The translations under genes were made by a program, and so were the position numbers. Under the pieces are notes generated by a model. The model saw only the letters and a list, made by a program, of their open reading frames with translations, had not been told where the DNA came from and did no database searches. Of a stretch of DNA of 64,000 bases, positions 1 to 8,069 are shown piece after piece. Location of the stretch: the NCBI GenBank assembly GCA_039034015.1, contig JBCCBM010000001.1, positions 372,001-436,000 of the forward strand. The letters are read 5' to 3'. The stretch is from Acuticoccus sp039034015. Its GTDB lineage: Bacteria; Pseudomonadota; Alphaproteobacteria; Rhizobiales; Amorphaceae. Numbering within the stretch: the stretch's first letter is position 1; each line of letters begins with the position of its first letter.

Positions 1-1
1 C

Positions 2-1018
2 CTGTGCGCACTCACCGGCATCACCCACTATGAGCCCGGCGCCCTCACCATTGGCGCAGCGGCCGGCACACCCCTTGAAGAGATCAACGCCGCCCTCGCC
101 GCCGAGGGGCAGCGCCTTTCGTTCGAGCCCCTGGACCACCGCCGCCTCCTTGCCAGCGAAGGCGCGCCGACCATTGGCGCGGTGGCGGCGTGCAACCTAT
201 CCGGGCCGCGCCGCATCGTGTCGGGCGCCTGCCGTGACAGTCTGATCGGCGTGCGCTTTGTGGATGGAACCGGCGACGTCGTGAAGAACGGCGGCCGCGT
301 GATGAAAAACGTCACCGGCTACGATCTTGTGAAGCTGCTGTGCGGCTCATGGGGGACGCTCGGCGTGCTCACGGAGGTGACGATCAAGGTGCAGCCCATC
401 TCAGAGCGCGCCGTTACACTCGTCATCCATGACCTTGATATCGTCGCCGCCGTTGCCACCATGTCGGCCGCGCTCTCGTCCCCCTATGAGGTCTCCGGCG
501 CAGCGCACCTTCCCGGCGCCCCCAGCCGCACCGTGCTGCGGATCGAAGGTTTTGCGCGCCAGGTGGATTATCGGCTCGCCCGCCTTGCCGATCGCCTGAA
601 GGTGACGCCAGACACCCTTGAGGGCGCCGCCCACGACGCCCTGTGGCGTGAGATCCGCGATATGGAGCCCTTTGCCGGAGACACCCGGCCCGTCTGGCGC
701 CTTTCGGTTCGGCCGTCCGACGCGCCCGCGCTCGGCAAAGCGCTCCAGGAGCGGTGCGGCGCGGACCTGATGCTTGACTGGGGCGGCGGCCTCATGGTGG
801 CAAAACTCCCCGACACTGACGATGCTGGCGCGGCCGCCGTGCGCGAAGAGCTTGCCCGTTTTGGCGGCCACGCAACGCTGACGCGCGCGCCGGCGCAGCT
901 CCGGGCCGCGGTTCCGGTCTTTCAACCGCCGGCCCCCAGGGTTGCGGCGCTGTCGGAGGCGATCCGCCAAACGTTCGATCCGGACCGGATTCTCAATCCC
1001 GGTCGCATGGCAGCGTGA
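2..1018 (+). CDS. glcE: Glycolate oxidase FAD-binding subunit GlcE (5' end outside window)
   Basis: GlcE is the second flavoprotein-like subunit of the membrane-associated glycolate dehydrogenase GlcDEF, which oxidises glycolate to glyoxylate. The frame is open from the first bases of the window, so the start lies upstream. The reading LTGITHYEPGALTIGAAAGT, then NLSGPRRI with RDSLIGVRFVDG and MKNVTGYDLVKL, is the VAO/PCMH-type FAD-binding fold as it occurs in GlcE. The C-terminus ILNPGRM is the typical end of the FAD-linked oxidase family. The next gene, glcF, begins 9 bases after the stop, so the two are one operon; glcD is expected just outside the window. About 338 residues are visible, so only a few tens are missing. 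Confidence 0.93.
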   Translation: MCALTGITHYEPGALTIGAAAGTPLEEINAALAAEGQRLSFEPLDHRRLLASEGAPTIGAVAACNLSGPRRIVSGACRDSLIGVRFVDGTGDVVKNGGRVMKNVTGYDLVKLLCGSWGTLGVLTEVTIKVQPISERAVTLVIHDLDIVAAVATMSAALSSPYEVSGAAHLPGAPSRTVLRIEGFARQVDYRLARLADRLKVTPDTLEGAAHDALWREIRDMEPFAGDTRPVWRLSVRPSDAPALGKALQERCGADLMLDWGGGLMVAKLPDTDDAGAAAVREELARFGGHATLTRAPAQLRAAVPVFQPPAPRVAALSEAIRQTFDPDRILNPGRMAA

Positions 1019-1027
1019 GAGGGGCCC

Positions 1028-2365
1028 TTGCAAACCAACTTCACGCCTGAGCAGCTGCGCGACAGTTCCACCGCCCGCTCCAATGAGATCCTGCGCGCCT
1101 GCGTCCACTGCGGCTTTTGCACTGCCACCTGCCCGACATACCAGGTGCTCGGAGACGAGCTCGACAGTCCCCGCGGCCGCATCTACCTCATCAAGGACAT
1201 GCTGGAAAATAAGCGTGTTCCGGACGAAAAGACCGTCACGCACATCGACCGGTGCCTGTCGTGCCTGGCGTGCATGACCACATGCCCCTCCGGCGTTCAC
1301 TACATGCACCTTGTGGACCACGCCCGCGAATACATTGAAGAGAACTATCGCAGGCGGTGGGACGAGCGCGCGCTTCGCTGGGTCCTTGCCCGAATTTTGC
1401 CTTACCCGATGCGGTTTCGCCTTGCGATGGCAGGGGCCAAAATGGCGCGCCCCTTCCGCGCTCTGGTGCCCGACGCGCGGCTGCGCGCCATGCTTGAGAT
1501 GGCGCCCAAAGAAATCCCGCCCGTCAGCCGCAACGATGACCCGCAGGTGTTTCGCGCACGCGAACCCAAGCGCAAGCGGGTCGCGCTCATGACCGGGTGC
1601 GCCCAACGCGCGCTCAACACCGACATCAACGACGCAACAATCCGGCTCTTGGCCCGCCACGGCTGCGACGTCGTGATTGCAAAAGGCGCTGGCTGCTGCG
1701 GCGCGCTCACCCATCACATGGGCAAGACCGACGAGAGCCACCAAACCGCCGAGAAAAACATCCGCGCCTTCGCCCGTGAGATGGACGGCGAGGGGCTCGA
1801 CGCCATCGTGATCAACACATCTGGCTGCGGGACGACCGTCAAAGACTACGGGCACATGTTCCGCGACGCGCCGCTTGCGGCTGATGCGGCCCGCGTGTCC
1901 GCCATCGCAAAAGACATTTCCGAGGTGATGGTGGATCTTGGCCTCACCGAACCCGTCCACGCCCCAAAACTGCGCGTCGCCTACCACGCCGCCTGCTCCC
2001 TCCAGCACGGGCAACAGATCAAAACGTATCCGAAGGACCTTTTGCGCGAGGCGGGTTTTGAGGTGGTCGAGCCGCTGGAATCGCATCTGTGTTGCGGGTC
2101 GGCGGGCACCTACAACCTGATGCAGCCGGAGATTTCCGCGCAGCTGAAGGACCGCAAGGTGCGCCAGCTGGAGCGCACGCGGCCCGATATCATCAGCGCC
2201 GGCAACATCGGCTGCATGATGCAGATCGGCTCCGCGATCGGCGTCCCCGTGGTTCACACCGCAGAGTTGCTCGACTGGGCAACCGGCGGCCCCGTGCCCG
2301 CCGTGCTGACGGAGGAGGGCACAACCCGCCACCGCCACGCCGTGACGTTTGAGATGCCAGCTTAA
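1028..2365 (+). CDS. glcF: Glycolate oxidase iron-sulfur subunit GlcF
   Basis: GlcF carries electrons from the flavin subunits of glycolate dehydrogenase to the quinone pool. Two 4Fe-4S motifs of the ferredoxin type are visible near the N-terminus, CVHCGFCTATCP (about residue 25) and CLSCLACMTTCP (about residue 78). Two CCG-type cysteine-rich domains follow (GAGCCGAL near residue 223 and LCCGSAGTYN near residue 357), as in GlcF and heterodisulfide reductase subunit D. The 445-residue length is a little above the usual 410-440. The start is TTG; no in-frame ATG lies before the first cysteine motif and the product then begins MQTNFTPEQL, the conserved GlcF start. Confidence 0.95.
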   Translation: MQTNFTPEQLRDSSTARSNEILRACVHCGFCTATCPTYQVLGDELDSPRGRIYLIKDMLENKRVPDEKTVTHIDRCLSCLACMTTCPSGVHYMHLVDHAREYIEENYRRRWDERALRWVLARILPYPMRFRLAMAGAKMARPFRALVPDARLRAMLEMAPKEIPPVSRNDDPQVFRAREPKRKRVALMTGCAQRALNTDINDATIRLLARHGCDVVIAKGAGCCGALTHHMGKTDESHQTAEKNIRAFAREMDGEGLDAIVINTSGCGTTVKDYGHMFRDAPLAADAARVSAIAKDISEVMVDLGLTEPVHAPKLRVAYHAACSLQHGQQIKTYPKDLLREAGFEVVEPLESHLCCGSAGTYNLMQPEISAQLKDRKVRQLERTRPDIISAGNIGCMMQIGSAIGVPVVHTAELLDWATGGPVPAVLTEEGTTRHRHAVTFEMPA

Positions 2366-2589
2366 CCCGCAGGCCCAGGATCGCACGGCCGGTTGAGGGC
2401 CCCGTGTTCGCCCCATCTGATCGACCGCGATAAATCCGAATGCGCAAGACCGTGCGGTGCGCAATGAGCCCGCTATCGGCCTTTGATCCCGTGCAAAAAT
2501 CCTCGCTCTACGCGGCCCTCTGCACCCGCCCGCCGGATGCCGTTGCGATCATCGCAAACACGTTTTGGGCCGAAACGAGCGCGAAGAAC

Positions 2590-2970
2590 TCAGCCCTCAT
2601 CCAGCACTTTTCTGGCAACGCGAAAACATTCGAGCGCCTGGGGAACGCCGCAATAGATGCCGACGACATGGATGATCGCCCGGATCTCTTCACGTGTGAC
2701 GCCGTTGTTGAGCGCGCCGCGGCAATGGATCTCCCATTCGGTCATTTTGCCCAGCGCGCCGATCATCGCAAGGTTCATCATCGAGCGTGTCTTGGCGTCG
2801 ATCACGTCGTCGCCCCAGCCAAAGCCCCAGCACCAGGCGGTCATCGCCTCCTGGAAGGGGCGCGTCAGGTCGTCGGCCGCCTCAAGGTTCGCTTCAACGT
2901 ATTTGGCCCCCAACGTCGCCTTGCGCTGCTCCAGACCCTTCAAAAACAGGTCTTCGTCAAAACCGCTCAT
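2590..2970 (-). CDS. Carboxymuconolactone decarboxylase (CMD) family protein
   Basis: A 126-residue protein of the CMD/AhpD-like alpha-helical family related to PcaC. It shows the family signature of a catalytic-type stretch with KTRSMMNLAMIGALGK, then EWEIHCRGALNNGVTREEI and HVVGIYCGVP. PcaC decarboxylates 4-carboxymuconolactone, but many operonic relatives have other or unknown roles, so the substrate is not assigned. It is the last gene of the leftward operon and overlaps the aldehyde dehydrogenase stop/start by 4 bases. Glycolate oxidase converges on it from the left, with 224 bases between. Confidence 0.85.
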   Translation of the reverse strand: MSGFDEDLFLKGLEQRKATLGAKYVEANLEAADDLTRPFQEAMTAWCWGFGWGDDVIDAKTRSMMNLAMIGALGKMTEWEIHCRGALNNGVTREEIRAIIHVVGIYCGVPQALECFRVARKVLDEG

Positions 2971-4427
2971 GCTGGTCCTCTAAGCTTGATGGCGACGTTC
3001 TTGGTTTGCACATAGTTCCAGAGCGCCTCGCGCCCTTTCTCGCGGCCGTAGCCCGACCGGCCGTAGCCGCCGAAGGGGGTTTCCACCCCGCCGGCATACC
3101 ACTCGTTGACGAACACTTGGCCGGCACGCAATCGCCGCGCGGCATGGGTTGCACGGTCAATGTCCCGCGTGAAGACGCCGGCCACAAGGCCGTAGGGCGT
3201 GCCGTTCGCGATCGCGATTGCCTCCGCGTCATCGCGAAAGGTCAGGATCGAAAGGACAGGGCCGAACACCTCATCGTTGGCGATTGCCATATCTGGGCTG
3301 ACATCGGCGAGGACGGTCGGGGCGAAGAATGCGCCCGGCATGTTGGGCGCGTGCCCGCCGCTCACCACCTTGGCGCCCTCGGCACGCGCGGCATCCACCA
3401 TGCCGGCAACACGCGTGCGCTGCACCTCTGACACGAGGCTGCCCATCGTGGGCCCGAACGCCTCGCACTCGATGCCGGGCCGCGTCTGCAGCCCCCGCGC
3501 GACCCCTTCCGCGCGCGCGACAAGTTCGTCCGCGCGGCTCTCGTGGACGATCACACGGCTCATGGCCGAGCACACCTGGCCGGCGTTGAAGAAGATGCCC
3601 CAACGCATGTCGGTCTCAAAGGCGCTAAGGTCGGCATCATCGTGGACAATGGCCGCCGACTTGCCGCCGAGCTCCAGAACGCACGGCACGACGTTTTGCG
3701 CCGCTGCCGTGGCGATTGCGATGCCGGTGGGGACCGATCCGGTGAAGACGATCTGGTTGACGCCAGGGTGCGCCGAAAGCGCAGCGCCCGCGTCCGAGCC
3801 AAGGCCGCAAATGATGTTCACGGCCCCCGCCGGCAGCCCCGCCGCCTCCGCCGCGCGCGCAATCCACGTGGCGGTAAGCGGCGTGAGCTCCGGCGATTTG
3901 ACGACGCACGCGTTGCCGGTGGCAAGTGCCGGTGCCAGCGAGCGGGCGGTCATCTCGACGGGGTAATTCCACGGGATGATCTGCGCGGAGACGCCGTAGG
4001 GCTCGGCTTCGGTGAAGTCGTAGGTGCCGGCGCCGAGGGGCACCGACCGGCCCTCCACGGTGGCGGCCTGGTTGCCATAATACTCGAAGTAGAGCGCCGC
4101 GCCGTCCACCTCGACAAAACTCTCCCAGAGCGGCTTGCCTTGCTCGAGCGTCAGGGTTTTTGCGATGGTCTCGCGGTGCGCCGTGAGGTATCGCCCCATC
4201 GCCTGCACCAGGCGGCCGCGCGCGATGGGGCGCATATCGCGCAAGGCGCCGCCCGCGTGGAGGCGCGCCGCGGATTGCACCGCGCGGTCCACATCGGCGG
4301 CGTCGGCAAGCGCCTGCACCCCAACCACATCGCCGGTCGCAGGATCGGTGACGTTGATCTCGCCCGCGCCGCCCGAGACCCATGCGCCGTCGACGTAATT
4401 TTGGAAAACGGGGGGATGGTCAGGCAT
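2967..4427 (-). CDS. NAD(P)-dependent aldehyde dehydrogenase
   Basis: A 486-residue member of the ALDH superfamily, oxidising an aldehyde to the acid with NAD(P)+. The catalytic glutamate motif VLELGGKSAAIV and the catalytic cysteine in FFNAGQVCSAMSR are both present. The Rossmann-side motifs IIPWNYPVEM and FTGSVPTG are intact, as is the C-terminal PFGGYGRSGYGREKG. The start chosen is the ATG giving MPDHPPVFQNYVDGAWV; the frame stays open further upstream but only through the neighbouring gene. It overlaps the sulfotransferase-like gene by 8 bases. A role in oxidising an aldehyde (possibly formaldehyde, betaine aldehyde or an amino aldehyde) released by the Rieske oxygenase or the flavin demethylase is inferred from context only. 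Confidence 0.93.
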   Translation of the reverse strand: MPDHPPVFQNYVDGAWVSGGAGEINVTDPATGDVVGVQALADAADVDRAVQSAARLHAGGALRDMRPIARGRLVQAMGRYLTAHRETIAKTLTLEQGKPLWESFVEVDGAALYFEYYGNQAATVEGRSVPLGAGTYDFTEAEPYGVSAQIIPWNYPVEMTARSLAPALATGNACVVKSPELTPLTATWIARAAEAAGLPAGAVNIICGLGSDAGAALSAHPGVNQIVFTGSVPTGIAIATAAAQNVVPCVLELGGKSAAIVHDDADLSAFETDMRWGIFFNAGQVCSAMSRVIVHESRADELVARAEGVARGLQTRPGIECEAFGPTMGSLVSEVQRTRVAGMVDAARAEGAKVVSGGHAPNMPGAFFAPTVLADVSPDMAIANDEVFGPVLSILTFRDDAEAIAIANGTPYGLVAGVFTRDIDRATHAARRLRAGQVFVNEWYAGGVETPFGGYGRSGYGREKGREALWNYVQTKNVAIKLRGPA

Positions 4428-5181
4428 AGGCGTGCCGCTCTCCCGGCCGGATGCGGTGCGCGTGGAGGTGATCGTAATGCGGCCGCATCCGGCGGTGGAC
4501 GCGGCGCACACGCGCCGGCGCATTGGCGATTTCGACGTATATTCGGGGCTGCGGCGTCAGTCCGGTGGAGTTGGCAAGGTTGTGATGGAAGGAGCCACCG
4601 TCCCACCAGGAATGGCGTGATGGGTCCCCCTTCGGCTCCCACCGCAGCGCCTCTGGGATGAAGGGAATGCCGACCGCGGCGCAAAAGGCGGCCACCATGG
4701 TGCCGGGGTCTTCCAAGAGGTCGTCGCTGTCGATCACCGGGGGTGGCGCGCCGTGAAGCGCCCAAAGAAGATCGAAAAGGGCCCGTTGCTCGGCAAAGCC
4801 AACCTCCGCCTCGTGAAAATCTGGCCACTTGTCGTGCATGGACGAGATGGTCTTGGCCGGATCGCGGATTAGGAACGCATGGGTGAAGTGAGCGAGGAAC
4901 GCTGGCGTCCACATGTGGTTGATGTAATGGGGAAAGTCTTTGACGAAGACGGGCCCTTTTTGGGCGCGCGTTTGGATGTCGTTCCAAACGCGCTCCAGGG
5001 TGAGGCCGGGCGTGGTTTTGTCGCCTTTGGCAAAGCGTGGCCAAAGCGGGTCTTCGCCCTGATACCAGGCCTCGCCGAACGGCTCATGCAGGCAGTCCAT
5101 GTCACCGCGCTGGCGCATCATCCACTCGAACGCGGTCGAGGTAGAGCGGGGCACGGCCCAGAGCGCCACGATCTTATGCAT
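4420..5181 (-). CDS. Sulfotransferase-family P-loop protein
   Basis: A 253-residue protein starting MHKIVALWAVPRSTSTAFEW. The PRSTSTAFE stretch is the phosphosulfate-binding (PSB) loop of sulfotransferase-like proteins, and AFLIRDPAKTISSMH is the family's second (3'-phosphate binding) signature. Such proteins transfer sulfate from PAPS, but bacterial relatives in catabolic operons are largely uncharacterised. The ATG lies inside the end of the preceding gene (8-base overlap) and the 3' end overlaps the aldehyde dehydrogenase start by 8 bases, so translation is probably coupled. Its presence in a betaine-type operon is unexpected and the actual reaction is unknown. Confidence 0.8.
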   Translation of the reverse strand: MHKIVALWAVPRSTSTAFEWMMRQRGDMDCLHEPFGEAWYQGEDPLWPRFAKGDKTTPGLTLERVWNDIQTRAQKGPVFVKDFPHYINHMWTPAFLAHFTHAFLIRDPAKTISSMHDKWPDFHEAEVGFAEQRALFDLLWALHGAPPPVIDSDDLLEDPGTMVAAFCAAVGIPFIPEALRWEPKGDPSRHSWWDGGSFHHNLANSTGLTPQPRIYVEIANAPARVRRVHRRMRPHYDHLHAHRIRPGERHAYA

Positions 5182-6010
5182 CGACGGGCGCCGGGTGGAG
5201 AGTGTCGAGCAGCCGGCCATGCCGCCCTTCGGCCGCGAGGCCAAGGCTGCGGAAAACGGCCCAGTAGAGCGCGGTGTCATGGCCGACCACTGGCTTGCCG
5301 AGCAGCGTCTCAAGCCGCGGCGTGAGGTGGAGCGGACGCTCCGGCAGGCCGCCCGGGCCCGTGCGAAAATTGCACATGCCGTTGATGAGGTAGGCGTCTG
5401 CGTTCGGCGCCCGCTCGGCGGTGGCGAGGAAGCTTTTTTCGGCCAGCTCGCCGTCAAAGATCCAGCGTTGCGCGTCGACGTCGGCCTGGTGCGCGAACCA
5501 GCCCTGGTCGCAAAAGTTGCCGGCCCAGATGACGTCGAACCCTGCCTCGGTGAGAAAATCGACGGTGCCGCGCCACCAGTCCGGCCAATGGTAGGCGGCG
5601 TTGAGGGCGACCTTCTCGACCCCCATCGCGCGCAGGGCCTCCACCATCGCGTATCCCGCCATGTGGAAGGTCAGGCCGTACCGGTCCGACAGTTCAGCGC
5701 AGTGCCGGCGGATCCCCGCAACCCCAAGCCCGCTGGCGTGGACCCAGTTGGACCCGACCTGCGCGGCCACATCAACGCCGTTGCGCGCCATGCAGTGCAC
5801 AAAGTCGTCCAGCTTGCCAAAATTGCGACGGCGCTGGTCGAGCCCGTGGGCATAGTCGGGATCATGCATCATCCAGCCGTGGACCCCGACGCTGCGCGGA
5901 GAGACGCGCAGGAAATCGGAGGGCGCGGCGTCAAAGTCGAAGGGCGGGCAGGTGAAGCCCACCTGATGGGGGAAGAGCTTTTGCGCCGGCGTCCACGTGG
6001 CCGGCATCAT
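5174..6010 (-). CDS. Asp/Glu racemase / maleate isomerase-like protein
   Basis: A 278-residue protein that resembles the Asp/Glu racemase superfamily branch containing maleate cis-trans isomerase and arylmalonate decarboxylase. Support is the N-terminal region HQVGFTCPPFDFDAAPSDFL, the central AGIRRHCAELSDRYGLTF followed by YAMVEALRAMGVEKVAL, and a late GKPVVGHDTALYWAVF, which fits the C-terminal lobe with the second catalytic position. Members use paired cysteines for proton transfer; the cysteines at GFTCPPF and WAGNFCDQG are candidates but I cannot place them on a structure. It overlaps the Rieske oxygenase by 4 bases and the next gene by 8 bases. The function in this pathway is not known. 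Confidence 0.68.
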   Translation of the reverse strand: MMPATWTPAQKLFPHQVGFTCPPFDFDAAPSDFLRVSPRSVGVHGWMMHDPDYAHGLDQRRRNFGKLDDFVHCMARNGVDVAAQVGSNWVHASGLGVAGIRRHCAELSDRYGLTFHMAGYAMVEALRAMGVEKVALNAAYHWPDWWRGTVDFLTEAGFDVIWAGNFCDQGWFAHQADVDAQRWIFDGELAEKSFLATAERAPNADAYLINGMCNFRTGPGGLPERPLHLTPRLETLLGKPVVGHDTALYWAVFRSLGLAAEGRHGRLLDTLHPAPVDA

Positions 6011-7119
6011 CGGCTGAGTGCCTCTCTAACGGGCGCGCGATCACCGTCGATTGCCTCACGCATCCACCTGTGAAGGTGCATGATCGGGTGCTCCGAATTG
6101 ACCCCACCCGCGGGGTCAACCACCAGCGGCCCTGGCGTGTAGCCGCGCGAGGCAAGGCCCCGCTGCACGGACTCCACAAGGTGGATGTCTTCTTCCACCG
6201 TCGTCGCACGGTCCTGCACGGCAAGCCGGCGCACGGCCTCATTGTCGGCCCCGCCGACCGAATACCAGCCCCGCCACACGGTCACGGTGTCAGGCCCACT
6301 CGGGCGCCAGTGATAGGTGTTGAGGACGTTGCCGGGGTAAACTTGGAAGCTGAAGAGGGGCCAGAGGAACCAGCTTGAATATTCTTGGGCGTGCGGAAAG
6401 CTGCTCGTCGTGTCGTAGGTCATCCGGTCGAGCGACTGACACTCGGTGGTGTGGCGCAGGCACATCCCCTGGGGCTGTATGTCATAGGTCTCCGGCCGCA
6501 CCACACCATTGGCGAAGGTCGGATGGTTGAGCCGGCAGTGATAGCATTCAGAATAGTTTTCGACCGAGACCTTCCAGTTGCAGCGCTCCTCAACCTCCAC
6601 CCACTCAAGCGGCTTTAACTCAGCAGCGTGGGGCACCCATTCGGACAGTTCTTCGCGCGCACCCGGGAACCAAGCATCCATCGGCGCGGCATCAGGATCG
6701 AGGTTGACGAAAAGGAAGCCCAAAAACTCCTCGACCCGCACGGGGGTGAGGCAGATCGCTGTGCGATCGAGCCCTTCCACCGCCTTGAGGTTTGGCCCTG
6801 CCCGCAGCTGGCCGGAAAGCTCATAGGTCCAGGCGTGATAAGGGCAGACGACGACGCCGGTCGTGCCGGTGCCCTCCACAAGTTGGTGCGCCCTGTGCTG
6901 GCACACATTGTAAAAGGCGCGCACGACACCGTCGCGGCCGCGGATGGCAAAGAGGCTTTCGCCGGCCACCTCAAATGCGGCGTAGTCGCCGGGCCCCGGC
7001 ACGTCGCTCGCGTGGCAGGCGAACTGCCAGGTTTGCGCCAAAACGCCCGCCCGCTCGCGCGCGAACACCGAAGGGTCGGTGTAGTACCGCGCGGCGAGCG
7101 CGCGAACCGGGCCGCTCAC
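6007..7119 (-). CDS. Rieske non-heme iron oxygenase, alpha subunit (betaine demethylase type)
   Basis: A 370-residue aromatic-ring-hydroxylating-type oxygenase. The Rieske [2Fe-2S] ligands are in NVCQHRAHQL and CPYHAWTYELSG (about residues 68-92). The mononuclear iron site is in VENYSECYHCRLNHP (about residues 187-201). This subgroup includes the glycine betaine, proline betaine (stachydrine) and carnitine monooxygenases, which hydroxylate an N-methyl or neighbouring carbon so that it leaves as an aldehyde. No reductase gene is seen nearby, so the electron donor would be encoded elsewhere. It overlaps the regulator gene by 4 bases. The opposite operon encodes a dimethylglycine-dehydrogenase-like enzyme, which supports an N-demethylation role. 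Confidence 0.9.
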   Translation of the reverse strand: MSGPVRALAARYYTDPSVFARERAGVLAQTWQFACHASDVPGPGDYAAFEVAGESLFAIRGRDGVVRAFYNVCQHRAHQLVEGTGTTGVVVCPYHAWTYELSGQLRAGPNLKAVEGLDRTAICLTPVRVEEFLGFLFVNLDPDAAPMDAWFPGAREELSEWVPHAAELKPLEWVEVEERCNWKVSVENYSECYHCRLNHPTFANGVVRPETYDIQPQGMCLRHTTECQSLDRMTYDTTSSFPHAQEYSSWFLWPLFSFQVYPGNVLNTYHWRPSGPDTVTVWRGWYSVGGADNEAVRRLAVQDRATTVEEDIHLVESVQRGLASRGYTPGPLVVDPAGGVNSEHPIMHLHRWMREAIDGDRAPVREALSR

Positions 7120-8003
7120 GACCCCTCGTCCGTGTAAATGCCGAGGCGCCGCCGGCGGGAGTGGAACGCTTCAACGCGCGCCACGATCTCCGGGCCGGCC
7201 TGGGCGATCACGAAAGAGAGCAGCGTTTCCAAGAGCGCGATCGTGCCCACCGAGGAGGGGAAGAACTGCGGCGTGTCGGTGGCGACAACGAAGCCGTGGG
7301 TTGCGGCCCGGTAAATGGGGCTCGCCGGGCTGTCGGTGATGCCGATCACGCTTACGCCTTGCTCGGCGGCGACCTCCACCGCGTCAAGCACCTCGCGGCG
7401 ATAGGGGGCCGAGGTCATTGCGATCAGCACGTCGCTGCCGGTCGACCAGGCAAGATCGTCGGTGGCGACAGAGCCGGCGCGCGGGATCGCGTGGAAGCGC
7501 ACCATCCCGGTGGAGGCGAGGTACGTAAAATTGCGCGCGTTGGCGTTGTTGACGCCCACCCCGAGGGTGAACACGTCGCGGGCCTCCCAGATCGCCTGCG
7601 CCGCGGCGGTCAGCGCCTCTGCGGTTGTGGCGGCAAAGGTCTCCTCCACGTTGCGCAGGGTGGACTGGACCATGTCGGCATAGACCTCGCCCATGCGCCC
7701 GGAGCGGCGAATGTCCTGGAGCATGCGCGCCCTGTCGGGGAAGCCGGCTGGCCGCTGGCGGATCGCCTCGCGGAACGGGGCGCGAAAATCGTCATAACCC
7801 TCAAAGCCCACCTGCCGCGCCATGCGCACGATTGTGTTCGGCTTCACCTGCGCGGCCTCGGCAATCTCGCGCACCGTCGAGACCCCGACGTCGGCGGGGT
7901 TCTCCAAGACATAGCGCGCCGCTTTCTGCGCTTCGGGCGTCAGCTCATCCCACTCGGCGGTGAGCCGATCCAGGGCGCGTTGTGATACATCTGTCCCATC
8001 CAT
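7116..8003 (-). CDS. MurR/RpiR-family transcriptional regulator
   Basis: A 295-residue regulator with an N-terminal HTH_6 domain (about residues 5-80, with STVREIAEAAQVKPNTIVRM as the recognition region) and a C-terminal SIS sugar/phosphosugar-binding domain (about residues 125-265, with FTLGVGVNNANARNF and VLIAMTSAPYRRE). The start is the ATG of MDGTDVSQRAL, 66 bases from the divergent flavoprotein gene; the frame stays open upstream but would enter that gene. It is the first gene of the leftward operon and probably controls both operons from the shared intergenic space. RpiR-family regulators also occur beside carnitine and amine genes, so a sugar ligand should not be assumed. Confidence 0.92.
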   Translation of the reverse strand: MDGTDVSQRALDRLTAEWDELTPEAQKAARYVLENPADVGVSTVREIAEAAQVKPNTIVRMARQVGFEGYDDFRAPFREAIRQRPAGFPDRARMLQDIRRSGRMGEVYADMVQSTLRNVEETFAATTAEALTAAAQAIWEARDVFTLGVGVNNANARNFTYLASTGMVRFHAIPRAGSVATDDLAWSTGSDVLIAMTSAPYRREVLDAVEVAAEQGVSVIGITDSPASPIYRAATHGFVVATDTPQFFPSSVGTIALLETLLSFVIAQAGPEIVARVEAFHSRRRRLGIYTDEGS

Positions 8004-8069
8004 CGTTGACGATGGTACGAATGTTCCCTTACCCTGTCGAGCGAAAATCAACGCGCAAGGAGCGCCCGC
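8004..8069. promoter_or_regulatory. Bidirectional promoter region between the two catabolic operons
   Basis: These 66 bases separate the RpiR-type regulator start from the flavoprotein start. Both promoters and any operator of the regulator must lie here or inside the coding ends. A purine-rich AAGGAGC ribosome-binding site stands before the rightward ATG. I see no long perfect palindrome in it. Confidence 0.5.

Noticed and set aside
401..2464. A very long open frame on the minus strand across glcE and glcF
   Set aside because: Its translation has no family pattern. It is the antisense of two clear glycolate oxidase genes and stays open only because of high GC content.
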